A stretch of DNA of 64,000 nucleotides, from the NCBI GenBank assembly GCA_030248195.1, contig JASAND010020935.1, positions 1-64,000 on the forward strand, given 5' to 3'. Shown in pieces: positions 34,797-47,500 of the stretch (position 1 is the stretch's first letter; each line of letters opens with the position of its first letter). Made by a program: the position numbers and the translations under genes. Origin of the DNA: Trissonchulus latispiculum. Its lineage: Eukaryota; Nematoda; Enoplea; Enoplida; Ironidae. Below the pieces are notes generated by a model. That model saw only the letters and a program-made list of their open reading frames with translations. It searched no databases and was not told where the DNA came from.

Positions 34797-36067
34797 TAGC
34801 AAGCTTAACAAAAAAATCACCCGAAATTTTAACAAAAAAAATCACCCCGCCCTGACTCACAGGAAAGTCGCAGAGACCCAATTTTTTGCATGGTGGTAGC
34901 CACACATCTCGACATTACAGCCTGTGAGTTTGAGCCCCTAGGCCCTCTCCATGCGTTCAGGGCACACCTTTAAAGTGAGGGTACCCAAAAGTGACCTCAA
35001 AAACGTTCATGACCGAAGTTCGAATTTTGGCTGCTATTTACTAAGGGAAAACCCTAGGCAACCCATATTGTGCATGTGACATGTCCTGACTGTGGGCTAT
35101 CGATACATATATAGAAGTTCCCAGTCGGACCTCTGAGCCGTCCTGGGGTGGGTGATTTTTTTTTGTTAAAATTTTAACAAATAAAAAATCATTTTTATGT
35201 TTCGTTACTGAAGCCAGAACAGCAGCTAGAGCAAAACTAACGTCAAAATCGAGCTCAGCGACCCCGAAAACCCTTATATACGTTGTTTTTGAGGTTGCCT
35301 GACACTTCTGGTAGTCCAACCTGGTAACCAGCCGGGCCTGGACCGTCCCAGAACGTCCCAAACGTCCCAAACGTGATCCCAGAAGTCAGTATTAGCCCAT
35401 AGTTACCTAAAAACTAATGCCAGATTTGAATTCAGCGCCCTCGAAAACCTCCAAGGACATGTCTATAGCCACTTCAAACTGTCCAGTTGGTACCTGGACG
35501 GGTCCGGACGGGTCCGGCAGGGGTCACGTGACCGTGGGTCATACCCCACCAACATACGAAGTTCTGAGTTTCTCTGCCGAAATGCCTGGAAATAGGTTAT
35601 AATCACTCACAAACACGAAAAAACAACGTTTTAGCCTTTAAAACGGCACTTTAGAGCCACCAGACTTCATACTGGACGCTGTCGGGGGCCATCAGTGACC
35701 ACTAAGACTTCGGCGGGGTCAGTTGCCTTAGTTGGAGCACTAGGTTAGCGGTTTGGGGTTCGAAATACGTTATTTAGTGCGCTCTATCCAAAACTGATGA
35801 GAAAAAGTTGCTAGCTGCTCTCTGGGATCCGATCCGCCACTGATTTTTTTTGTTAACGGGTGATTTTTTTTGTTAAACCTTTAACAAAAAAATCACACAT
35901 TTTCGTCTACTGCTACTTACTGGTAGGCCATAGAGCAACGAAACTGGGGTGGTTTTAAAGCTTAGCCCAAGACCTATCCATGGGTCCTCAAAGTAATCGA
36001 TTTGGTTTAGTTTTGCGAAAGTTCCAGCCAAAAAACCGAATTTTGATTTTTTTTGTTAAGCTTGCTA
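34797..36067. mobile_element. TAGCAAGCTTAAC element, copy A, TSD TATA
   Basis: The termini TAGCAAGCTTAACAAAAAAA are perfectly inverted, flanked by TATA at 34793-34796 and 36068-36071. Eight copies of TTAACAAAAAAATCA or its inverse occur, arranged as pairs near 34805, 35155, 35850 and 36050. A second copy at 39516-40775 is nearly identical along its whole length. No transposase frame. Confidence 0.85.
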
Positions 36068-36965
36068 TATATTTGCTAAAACGCGTTATTTCCATCCAAC
36101 TAAAAATTAACAATATTTCTTCATTTTTGCTCAGTTGTTCGAAAAAACTTGGATTTTTTGCAAAAATTTCGAATTTTACCAAAAAATTTCGAATTTTTAC
36201 TAATTTTGAAGCACAGTTTTCAAAATGTTGAAGGTGGGGTCTGGCAAATTTGGGTGGGTGGGGTCTGGGATTTGGCCATGTGGGGGCGGGGTCTGCCTCC
36301 AAAATTTCGCGGGGGGGGTCGGCACTTTACCATCTGGGGGAGGGGTTCCCCCCCCACCCCCCCCCCAGGTACACCTATGGGGGTAACCCCCCACCCATTT
36401 TTCTAAACCCCCCAAAAAATTTTTGGGGGCCCCCGGCCCGCCCAGGGGGGCTAGAAAGGCCCCCCAAATACATAGTTTCCCTGAACTTTGGGTCTGGGGG
36501 GTAAATCTTGGCCGACTTCCGAAATGTGATGGGGGGTACCCCCCCAGAATTCGGACCTCACAAATTTCAAAAAATGGCCAAAAAAAGCAAAATTTTCTGT
36601 AATTTAGCCCTTTTTCATCAAAATAAGGCTTGTTTTTAACGTTTTAGGCGTTTTTGCACCGTGTTAAAGCGATTCTAGGTAAAAATTCTAGAAAATTTTT
36701 TCAAAAAATGACAATTTTTCGGCCAAATTTTGCTAACTTTTTGGGTATATACAAAAATCGTTGCTGGGGTTGGAGGGGTAGCCAAAAGTTGGGGGGGGGA
36801 GGGTAAGTCAAAAAATCTGGGCGGGTGTAAAGTTGGTCGAAAATTTTGGGGGGATACCCCCAAAGGAATCTATGCCCAAAAATTGCGGGGGAGGGGGCGG
36901 GGCCCCCGCCCCATATCTCCGTTACGCCTATGCACTTGACCCTTCCCCGACTCGGCCCCGCCCCC
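36068..36965. repeat. Poly-G/C repeat cluster
   Basis: Several overlapping or decayed copies of the G-run superfamily (GGGGTCTGGCAAATTTGGG, GGTCGGCACTTTACC, CCCCCAGGTACACC). The section around 36520-36760 reappears in inverse at 38020-38240, so two copies face each other around the 37-kb minisatellite. Confidence 0.5.
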
Positions 36966-37137
36966 AATTTTTTTTACTTCCAAACCACTATAGGGTGCCC
37001 AGAGAATGGTAATTTTAAGGATTTTTGGTCAAACTTTTCAAAAAGTTTACGGATGTAGAAAACAGACCCCCCCAGGAATTTTTGGGGAGAAAGCAAAAAT
37101 TGAGCTATTTTTAGTGCATACAATTAAAAATCATGGA

Positions 37138-37560
37138 AAATTTTCGCGCCTGCGGCGCTTTTCTATCTCGATTTTTATAATTTTTCTCGCCTGCGGCGCA
37201 TTTCTATCTCGGTTTTTAAAGTTTTTCTCGCCTTCGGCGCTTTTCTATCTCGATTTTTATAATTTCTCTCGCCTGCGGCGCTTTTCTATCTCGATTTTTA
37301 AAATTTTTCTCCCCTGCGGCGCTTTTCTAACTGAATTTTCAAAATTTTTCGGGCCTGCGGCGCCTTTCTAACTGAATTTAGAAATTTTTCTCGTCTGCGG
37401 CCCTAATGTTCAATAACTGTTAACAACGTTTTGGCGCGTCCGGCGCTTTTTTATCTCAATTTTTCGCGCCTGCTTCGCTTTTCTATTTTTCTGTTTCCAT
37501 TTTACTGAATTTCCGCGACTGCGGCACTATTGTATCTCGATGTTAACAAATTTTAACAAT
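37138..37560. repeat. 42-bp minisatellite with GCCTGCGGCGC core
   Basis: Tandem units of about 42 bp, TTTCTCGCCTGCGGCGC-TTTTCTATCTCGATTTTTA. About six well-matched units span 37138-37390; three or more degenerate units reach 37560. Flanked by G-run repeats; not coding. Confidence 0.75.
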
Positions 37561-37699
37561 GCGCCTGGCAGAGCTTTTTATTCAAATCTTTTCAAGCTTT
37601 CCAATCCAAATTTTGCCATTATGCCTAAGAATTTCTCAACTTTTATTGAAATCTTTTTAAAGATTTTCATTACAGCTTTTTTTTCAAAATTTCAAAAAT

Positions 37700-38500
37700 T
37701 TTCTCAACTTCTGGGGGGCGCCGCCCCCCAGACCCCCCGCCTAGCGACTAGTCTTAAATCTCGTCATTTTTACTGCACCCAAAATCAACTCTGAAAATTT
37801 TGCCGCCGCCACCCCCCCCCCCACGCGTAAACGTGTCAGGCGAAAGCAAAAATTTTTTCGGCTCGACCCCCCCCCCCTTTTCAAAATCCTGGGTGCGCCC
37901 CTGGGCATCCCCCCAAAATTTTCGACCGACTTTACGCCCCCGCTAGATTTTTAGACTTACCCTCCCCCAACTTTCCGCTCCCCCCCAACCCCCCTAACGA
38001 TTTTTGGACCCAAAAAGTTAGGTAAATGTGGCCAAAAATGGTCATTTTTGAAAAATTTTAATAAAATTTTGACTTAAAATCGCTTTAAAACGGTGCAAAA
38101 ACGCCTAAAACGTTAAAAACAAGTCTTATTTTGATGAGAAAAGGGCTAAATTACAGAAAATTTTGCATTTTTCGAAATTTCTGAGGTCCAAATTCTGGGG
38201 GGGGGGGAGTTGAGGGGTACCCCCATCACATTTCGGGGGTCGACCACCAAAATCCCAAGATTAACCCCCCCCGCCCCGACACCCTAAGTTCAGGGGAGAC
38301 TATGGCTAGATTACCGAAAGTTTTGCATTTTGGCCATTTTTTGAAATTACGGAGGTCCGAATTCTGGGGGGGGTGGTTGGTGGGGGCGGGGATATAGCCA
38401 TGGGGTGAAAAAACCCACCCCTTTTTGGGGGGGGGAACCCACACGGACCCGCCTCCTTTGTCATGGGTTTGGAGATATGAGCTCCAAAACATAGCAGCAG
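37700..38500. repeat. Poly-G/C repeat cluster, inverse of 36.1-36.9 kb
   Basis: It contains GGGGGGCGCCGCCCCCC, CCTGGGTGCGCCCCTGG (a hAT-like end) and a block at 38020-38240 that is the reverse complement of 36520-36760 (shared words AAAACGCCTAAAACG, AAAAGGGCTAAATTACAG). No gene. Confidence 0.5.
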
Positions 38501-38770
38501 GAAGCGCGACTCTTTCTAACCTATGTATGCAAAGATCAAGTCATTTGGTTCACTCCTGCTTATTTTATGACATTTTGAAAATGACAACTACTTTTTGGTT
38601 CAACCATCCAAAAATTTACCAAAAGTTAGGACCGATGTATATATATAACTTTTGACTGGTTTGGGTTAGAAAAGTTTTGCAAATATTTGCAATGATGGCA
38701 ACTCTTCCTCTTTGCACACAGCCAAAATTAGACCGATCCGCTGTTTCGTTAGTCTGGCACATTGCCAAAC

Positions 38771-39348
38771 GTGGCGGGGGGAAAACCCACTTTGGGGGGA
38801 AAAACCCACCCAAATTTTTTTGAAAATTTTTTAACAACTCAACACGGAAACAATTAGAGACTATATATAGCACGGTACTATCGAGCACGCTGCGTCATCC
38901 TATGCTGTAAGATTCTTACAATTTTGCGTACCTGGCTAGCTAGGGGCTAAAAACCTTAAAAGCGCCATTTCGCAGCTGGAGGACCCAATACAGGTGCAAT
39001 TGTGGATTTTAACAGCCAATTCTACGTAAAAACCATTCTCTACACGATAGAATAATACGTATATAAGTTTTATCAAATTACATCATTTTTAGCATGTTTC
39101 AAAAATTGCCCTATGTTTATGTGTTAAACTTTATGAAACCTGAACAGTTGATGCAGCATTTTCAACGGCACCTGAGATCTCAAAAAAGTTACATAGATCG
39201 AGGTTTTCGGTTCATACTAAGTAAAAAATGGTTGAATTTTACACTGGAAGTGTCAGAATTGCGATAGAACAATTTTTAAGACCTGTGAGGGGTGGGTTTA
39301 TTTTCCCCCCATTTGGGTTTCCCCCCCTTTGGGTTTTTCCCCCGCTAC
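38771..39348. mobile_element. MITE with GTGGCGGGGGGAAAACCCA ends
   Basis: The left arm GTGGCGGGGGGAAAACCCAC with a second GGGGGGAAAAACCCACCC is inverted at the right (GGTGGGTTTATTTTCCCCCC to CCCCCGCTAC). The 500-bp interior is AT-rich and non-coding. Confidence 0.55.
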
Positions 39349-39515
39349 TTTTTGCATTATACCGCTCTAACGGTACAACCTACAGAAGTGCAAATAGGCT
39401 TAAAAGAAAGTTCTAAGTACGCCAAGTACGATGGTATATAAAGTTCTCAGATATCCCTTATTAAAAAAAGTTCCAGCCAAAATCCGAAAATGTGGGGTTT
39501 TCCCCCATGGCTATA

Positions 39516-40775
39516 TAGCAAGCTTAACAAAAAAATCACCCGAAATTTTAACAAAAAAAATCACCCCACCCTGACTCACAGGAAAGTCGCAGAGACCCAA
39601 ATTTTTGCATGGTGATAGCCACACATCTCGACATTACAGCCTGTGAGTTTGAGCCCCTAGGCCCTCTCCATGCGTTCAGGGCAGACCTTTAAGTGAGGGT
39701 ACCCAAAAGTGACCTCAAAAACGTTCATGACCGAAGTTCGAATTTCGGCTGCTATTTACTAAGGGAAAACCCTAGGCAACCCATATTGTGCATGTGACAT
39801 GTCCTGACTGTGGGCTATCGATACATATATAGAAGTTCCCAGTTGGTCCTCTGTGCCGTCCTGGGGTGGGTGATTTTTTTTGTTAAAATTTTAACAAATA
39901 AAAAATCATTTTTATGTTTTGTTACTGAAGTCAGAACAGCAGCTAGAGCAAAACTAACGTCAAATTCGAGCTCGGCGACCTCGAAAACCCTTATATACGT
40001 TGTTTTTGAGGTTGTCTGGCACTTCTGGTAGTCCAACCTGGTAACCAGCCGGGCCTGAACCGTCCGACGGTAAACGTGATCCCAGAAGTCAGTATTAGGT
40101 CATAGTTACCGGAAAACTAATGCCAGATTTGAATTCAGCGCCCTTGAAAACCTCCTAGGACATGTTTATAGCCACTTCGGACTGTCCAGTTGGTACCTGG
40201 AGGGTCCGGACGGGTCCGGCAGGGGTCACGTCACCGTAGGTCATATATACCTCACCAAAATATGAAGTTCTGAGTTTCTCTGCCAAAATGCCTGGAAATA
40301 GGTTATAATCACTCACAAATACGAAAAAACAACGTTTTAGCCTTTAGAACGGCACTTTAGAGCCACCAGACTTTATACTGGACACTGTCGGGGGCCATCA
40401 GTGACCACTAAGACTTCGGCGGGGTCAGTTGCCCTGGTTGGAGCACTAGGTTAGCGGTTTTGGGTTCTAAACACGTTATATATTTAGTGTGCTCTATCCA
40501 AAACTGATGAGAAAAAGTTGCTAGCTGCTCTCTGGGATCCGATCCGCCACTGATTTTTTGTTAACGGATGATTTTTTTGTGTTAAACCTTTAACAAAAAA
40601 ATCACACATTTTCGTCTACTGCAACTTACTGGTAGGTGGTAGAGCAATGAAACTGGGGTGGTTTTAAAGCTTAGCCCAAGACCTATCCATGGGTCCTCAA
40701 AGTAATCGATTTGGTTTAGTTTTGCGAAAGTTCCAGCCAAAAAACCGAATTTTGATTTTTTTGTTAAGCTTGCTA
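39516..40775. mobile_element. TAGCAAGCTTAAC element, copy B, TSD TATA
   Basis: Same orientation and structure as 34797-36067, with TATA at 39512-39515 and 40776-40779. Differences are scattered substitutions and small indels. Its flanks are other repeats, so the pair results from transposition, not segmental duplication. Confidence 0.85.
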
Positions 40776-40986
40776 TATATACCTCCATCACATTTCTTGG
40801 GTCGACCACCAACCTTCCAAGATTTACCCCCCACCCGCCCCCAGACCCAAATTCCAGGAAAACTATGCTTTGGACTTCCCCCTCTTTTCGGGTCTCCCCC
40901 CACTGTCCCACCCACCCCCGCTTTTTTCGCCTAAAAAATGCCCAGCGACGTGTAATATATAATTGTGTCACATTCATTTGTTACAG

Positions 40987-41507
40987 AAGACGTGAATGCA
41001 ACGGTTTGGTTCTGTCGTGTGATATGCTGGTACAACGGTGTTGTCCCGAACGCATTGTAAGTTGTTGTTAGCGTTTTCCACCCACGCCAGGATCAGTTAC
41101 ATGCGAATGAATGAAACTGTTAATAACTGTTTAATTAAATTAAATGGTCCGTATTTTAGCCCGTTTTTTGTCGTCTCACAGCAAAGCCGAAATTATTTTG
41201 AGCTTTTAGTGAACGCTACACCATTCCCGCTCCCCCTAACTGCGTTCCAGACTACATTTATATATTGTTTTTTGGGCATTCAGTTCGATTTATATATATA
41301 ATTAAACAATTACGTAACAAACGTAACAACAGTGCCTCTTAACAAAACCGAGCCGAGTACGCTTGCAGGTAGGGTGCTCTCTGATCCATTATTACACGGT
41401 TATGAAATAAATTTGTGGCACTTTCTGACAGCTTTTGGCACTTGTATATTTCAGATTGTGTGCCTAGACGTTGCGGATGACATTGTCAAAGTGAATTTTA
41501 AGGATGG
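40987..41507 (+). CDS. BABAM1: BABAM1-like, start of vWA domain (2 exons)
   Basis: Exon 40987-41056 follows TTGTTACAG and ends at GTAAGT; 41455-41507 follows ATATTTCAG and ends at GTACGT. Joined they read CCPERIIVCLDVADDIVKV. The Asp of LDV and the following acidic pair sit where the vWA metal-site motif begins in canonical vWA domains; MERIT40 itself has a degenerate site. Confidence 0.65.
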
Positions 41508-44500
41508 GTACGTGACTTATGCTGATACAAGTAGAAATTGATGCTAGAGCATGTAAAATTTTGGTTCTCAACGCCAGAATATTAGATTTCACACAGGTTA
41601 ACTCGAGCTGAAGGGAATTCCCTATTCGGAGAAAACGCTGGTTTCTGTTGTCGCCGAGTATGTATATAGATTGAGATTTCCTATTCGGCGCACCTAACTT
41701 GTTTTCTGACATTTTCCGCTGAGAAAAGACATTTTTCCGCTTCAGCTGAAACTCAGTTATACCACGCGTCCTGTATTTTACGTATACGTACTACGCTACC
41801 CTATTCTGGACTTTTCTAGTCGAAATAAAGTGGGGGCTCCAGTCACTAGTGGAGAGAGGATAAAGTGTCCTGAAAACTGAAAACTGAAAAAACTCCCCCA
41901 TAAAGACCCTTCCCCCAAAATCGGTCCCCCCAATAGGTAGGTGCCCATTTTGGTTCCAACTTTTGCCCTGAAAAAAATCGCTTAGAAGCATGTTCTTAGA
42001 AAATCCCCCAAATGCTTCGCCCCTGAGGGGCCCCCAAAGAGCCCCCCAAGAAAAATTGAATAGAATAAGCCCAGTAAATTGCCACTGTAAAAAGCCTGTT
42101 TTCTGCCTCTGCGTAACTGCTGTAACTAAGCTAAGAAGTGCTGAACAAAATCAAATTTAGTGCCTTAATAAAAGATTCCAGGCCGAAAAATTTGTTAAAA
42201 TTTTGACCAAAAACTTTGGCAATTTCTATGCACCTCTAGGTGAGTGGGAGGCCGCGGAGGGGGCGGGGGGTCGAGTGGCGCGGGTGCCCCCAATAGAAAA
42301 AGCCCAGCTCTGCCAACTGCATATTAGTTGTCCGTGAGGGCATTTCGCCCTGGTTTGTCATATATATTTCTAAATGTTGCCTTGGCTCCTTAAAATAAAA
42401 GGAACTGAAACTTTGAAAAACGGTTTTATTTTATGAACACGTGTTTCTTCATCTTCGCTCCTATTCCCTACAAGAAAACTTTCTTTGCGGGGCCTTTGGT
42501 GCTGTGCACCTATGGCAATGGCGCCTGCCTTCAGTAGGACGAATTTGAAAATTATGTTAAAATATTGCATGATCGTGATCGGTGTAGTTTTTGCACAGTA
42601 GCATAAGTGAATTCCCTTTTTCCCATTATTGTCGGACAAATTCATGTTTGTCCTGCTTTTCGGATGCAAAATTCCTTTTTCTGAGGAAGGACTCACCGCA
42701 GACCTGAAATGTATAGCAGGGAAAGGGAGGACGTATTGTTTTCGTAGGAGCTAAGAACCCTGAGGGGGCACGAAAATGGCCCAGGGAAAAACAGGGAAAA
42801 AAAAAACCCACCCCAAAAATTTTTTGGCAAGCTGCCAGGAGCATTTCTAACCATTCCGGGAAATGAAAGAGCGGGCTGTTTTTAGTACAACTGTATCAAA
42901 ATATATTAGTTTTTGTATTAAAATTGAGGTCATATGGTCATTTGAATGGGGGGGGGGGGCAGCACCGAGGGCAGAAGGTTTACGTCTGAAGGAATTGGCT
43001 AAGGTATACAGTTTGCTTTGGAGATGTTTATCAGTAGTTCAGGGGTGGCCCCGGCAAAGTTTGCCAAATTTCGGCACTTGGTCGGTCCAAAATTAAATAA
43101 AAATGGGGGGGGGGGGAAACCCGGGGGTTTGGGTAGGGGAAACGCGGGACCGGGGGGGTGTCACAGGACATTGGCGAGTGGGTTTTTTTTCCCGCTTGAC
43201 TATATACGTATTGTTTTCGGAGGAGTAATCTATGCAGCACCGACAAAAGGTTTACGTCTGAAGGAATTGGCTAAGGTAACGGTTTGCTTTGGAGATGTTT
43301 ATCTCTGTCCTGTCACAGGACTTGGGGTGCCGCGGCTCATCTTTAGACTCCTAGCCGTAGAGACAATAGCAGGGATATATACACTAACACTGTTAACATA
43401 GGGTCGGATCCTGGGGGACTTGTCCCTCTATCCCCAGAAAAATTTTCGATGGGGCTTTTGTCTCAGCGTCAATTAACGTGAGTTTTAGAAAAATTCACGT
43501 TAGTAATTATAAAAAAATCAACAACTTTTTAAGAAAGGTTCAAGACAAGAACCTACCAACTATCGCCCTATTAGCCTAACTGTAGTTTGTTGTCGTGTTA
43601 TGGAAGCCATACTGAAATCGGCTATGTCACAGCATTTGAAACAGAATAAGTTAATCAGTTGCAATCAGCATGGCTTTCAAAGTCGTAAATCTACTGTTTC
43701 ACAGCTGCTCTTGTCTACCTCAGAATGGGCTCGTTGTATTGATGCTGGTCATTGTGTTGACGCTGTTTACATTGATCTTGCTAGAGCTTTTGATACTGTT
43801 TGTTATTCAAAGTTGATGTTGAAACTATCAAAGTACGGTTTCCCTTCAAAATTACAGAAGTGGATTAAGTCCTTTCTTACTGGCAGACTTCAAAGAGTTA
43901 GAGTAGGCGATTCCTACTCTGGTTGGTCTCAAGTTAGAAGCGGTGTGCCACAAGGTTCTGTGTCTCGGCCCTTTATTGTTTCTGATTTTCATAAACGATC
44001 TTCCGGATGTTGTGAAGTATAGTTCTATAAAAATGTTTGCGGATGATGCCAAAATATATAAATGTGTGACTTCTTTGGATTGTCAGTTTAAAATGCAGGA
44101 GGACTTGGATAGTATATGTCAATGGGTTTCTGACTGGCAATTGCGTATCTCTGTTCCTAAATGTGGCAGTCTGCGGTTAATTCCGACTAGGTCGCGAGTA
44201 GATTTTTCCGTTCTTAACCATAAATACCGTTTGCTTGGCAGCGAAATTTCGTCTTTGGAAAATGTAAAGGATTTAGGCGTATTAATTGACCCAAAACTTG
44301 ATTTCTCCCAACACTGCTCTAAAATCCGTTCTAAAGCTTCACAGTGTTCTGCTCTAATTTATCGTGTTTTCAAAACTAGAGATACGCTTTTTCTAAAAAA
44401 TATGTTTATAACGTATGTTAGACCATTGTTAGAGTATGCAACGGAGGTTTGGAGCCCCGGTTATCTGAAGGATGTTCGTCTTTTGGAATCAGTTCAACGT

Positions 44501-47500
44501 ATACTGACTTAACCACAGGAGATAAAATAAGATACTACCTACTGGGAGCCTAAGACCAAAAATCAAAAATTTTCCTATCTTTTCGCCTAACAATACGGGA
44601 CTGGTCCAGAATGTTAAAGAGCACGAAAATAGGTTATTTCGTAAGTTTTAGCTATTTTCGTAAAGGATTACTGCCGTACGAGTAAAAAATACCCGAGAAG
44701 GAAACCAGCATCTTAAATTACCTTGGCTATTTTCCAATATTTCAGATATTTCGATATTTCAGACAAACTGTAGATTTTGTGACCGTCGGAATTTTGTCAA
44801 AATCTTCAAATTTAAATTGAATTTTTGCAACTGTTTGATGATTTCCATAATGGTTAATTATGTTTCTACGAAGCTTTGAATTTTCGAAAACCTGAAATGC
44901 TGAACCGTAATTGCTCCCAGCAAATTTCGGATAGAATGCATGATCAAAATCAATAAAACCTATGTTGAGAGCAACCTAATGTGGCCATTTACAAAATTTG
45001 GCATTTCAGAGTTCAAAATTTGATGATACGAAGATATTATAGATCTATTCCATATGTATTGGTCGCCTATTCCAGATGTCGAAATTTGGTTTTGTTTTCT
45101 GATTTTTCAAAATCAACTGCTCTGTTTATATACTTCTTGTATATACCTTTTTCTTTCTAACTTGCAGTTTCAATTTTAAGTGAAAATAGATTAACTTTGT
45201 CAAGACTATTAAATGAGCCTGTACCTCAAGAATCAGAATTTAGCTTATTTCGGCGAATTCGGCTTATTTTTATTCAAAGTTAACCTTTCAAACTGTGGTC
45301 AGTGCAGTCTTGCAACTTCATGCGGGCTATGTGATCACGGGCGGTCGCGGTCATCAAGGGTGCGGGCGCGGGGCGATCGCGGTCGTTCACAAATGTGCCC
45401 ACCGCCAACGCTGGGATCTTGATCACCTCCTAGGTCCGGAGGATCCGGCCGGACAAATTGCCAGAAGGGGGTTGAGGTACCAGGAAACATGTCAAGCGGT
45501 TTTGCCCTGGCGGTTGTCAAGCTTTTTAGAAAAGTTGATAGTAATTTGTTTGAATTACATGGCAGGATTCCAATACATGGTTCGATAACTTAGAGTTAGG
45601 ACTTGTTACATGCATAATATGAGGTAGCTGCGCAAAGTTCATAGGGAGTACCAGAAAACAATTCAATTTTGTTCCGGAGTTGTCCGAGGGTCGGATTTGG
45701 GTGCATCGACTATTTTGGGCACCCTAGTCGGAGGAATTGGGCCTCGGTAGCCATACTTTACAGGGTATTTTTACCGGGGGGGCTCCCCCGAAATTGACCT
45801 CCCCCCGAAAATGCCTTCCTCCCGAAATCCTCCCCCGGGTGTTTTGGGGGCCCAAATTTTTAACAAAAATCGTCAAATTTTCAAAAATTTCCGGCGGTGC
45901 CGGAGATTTTTTCGTAAATATGACTATTTCTAGCTTAAATCCTGGCATTTTTTTTAAGAACTTTTTGCCTTGCTACGTGTAAAATACGCCAAAAAATTTT
46001 TGCAAAAAATCTCCCCCCCCCCCGGGCCCGCCCCCCCCCCCGAAAACAATCCTAAAAAATACCCTGCTTTACATAATTTGTTACGGTTGGGGCTTGTGGC
46101 TATTACCGTGCATAAATACTTCGGCTGCTGCTTGTTAGCCGTCTTGTTGGGTTTTTTGTGAATTTCCGGGCTGATCTTTTTGTGAACATTGCTATACCGT
46201 TGTTCTGCTTTTTGTTGTATCTCAGTTTGAAGGTACTAAAAACTAAATTAATACTGTAACATCAGTATTGATTCGCCCAATAGGCTTCATTTAACTTCCT
46301 ATATTTTCCTATTTTTGTCTTCGATAATTCCTATTTTTTCCTATTTTTTGCAAGAAAAAATTCCTATTTTTTCCTATTTTGTCAAAATTGCGCAGTAGGA
46401 GGCCAGACGTACATATACTAAGAGAATTCCAGGGTTGACTCAGCTAAGTTATTCGGATAGGCTGACTGCATTAAACCTTGACAGTTTGGAATTGCGTAGA
46501 TTGATGGCTGATTTGTGTATGTTGTATAAAATTGTTTACAATCTTGTTGATGTTCCATTTGATTGTTTATTCAGTTATGCGCACTTTATGGGTGTGAGAA
46601 GACACCAGTTACAGCTGCAACAACATAGATTTCTCAGAACACATACGAACACGTTTTATTTCGCAAGAGTTTGTGATATGTGGAACTCTCTGCCTGATAA
46701 CTTGGTAAATTCAAATTCCTTATCTACATTTAAAAGGAAATTACAGGAGTATAAACCAAATTTGCTTTCTTTTATACGGGGGTGATTTCAAAAAATTTTA
46801 AATCTAACTATCTCACCTTTTAACACCAAACTTTATCATATATATATAATGCTTTTGACTTTGGGTTATAACTAATATACTGGCAAGATGGATTTTTCAA
46901 TTGAGTCTGGTGCACGTTAAAGGTACTAACCTATGTGCACCTCTAACCGTTCCCTATCTGTACTTTAGTATTTGTTTTCCTTAATCTATTATAAACTCCT
47001 GTAGCTGTGGACCCAGCAGTGACTTGGCTGTTTCACTTTTGCCCCGCTCTTAGGTGGTTGTGTATGTCGATTTTTTATTATTAAATGGCCCCAGGGTTTC
47101 CCCGGATGGAATGGACAGGTATGCTGCAGTCTATCCAGTTACGAGCAAGGTCCAACGATTTGCTTTATTCTGTTTGACTTTATCTTACACTTTCTTTGCC
47201 TCTCATGTAAAGCAATTCGTTGCTCGTGCTGGCTGGGGTCACTAGTTTCGGGGTAGGTAGAATAGGATGCAGGATATCGACGCCAGGGGACAGCGTTATG
47301 ACTTCGTATCTATGACATTTGTGTCGTAGATACAAAAAGTTTTTTGTTTTTGATATTTTTGTCTTTTGTGACTTTCTATTTTGAAGACATATATACTATC
47401 TTTTTCCTATTTAAAGCCACTTTTGTAATTTGCATTCTGACTATACGAAGCTTCAGTTTTTTCATCTCTTTCTTTATACAAAAAATGTTTATTTCATTTT

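Larger units (their letters stand above)
43520..46785 (+). pseudogene. CR1/Jockey-type LINE reverse transcriptase, interrupted
   Basis: The 5'-truncated RT starts near 43520 (NYRPISLT), continues with CNQHGFQSRKST, YIDLARAFDTV and GVPQGS, then needs a frame change near 43960 to reach GPLLFLIFINDLP and the catalytic box FADDAKIY. The frame runs to LLESVQR (about 44500). The C-terminal part resumes at about 46415-46785 (SYSDRLTALNLDSLELRRL, ending in a stop). About 1.9 kb of other DNA separates the two parts, with similar words (GTATACT and CATATACTA) at the junctions. A dead copy. It lies in the BABAM1 intron in the same orientation. Confidence 0.8.
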
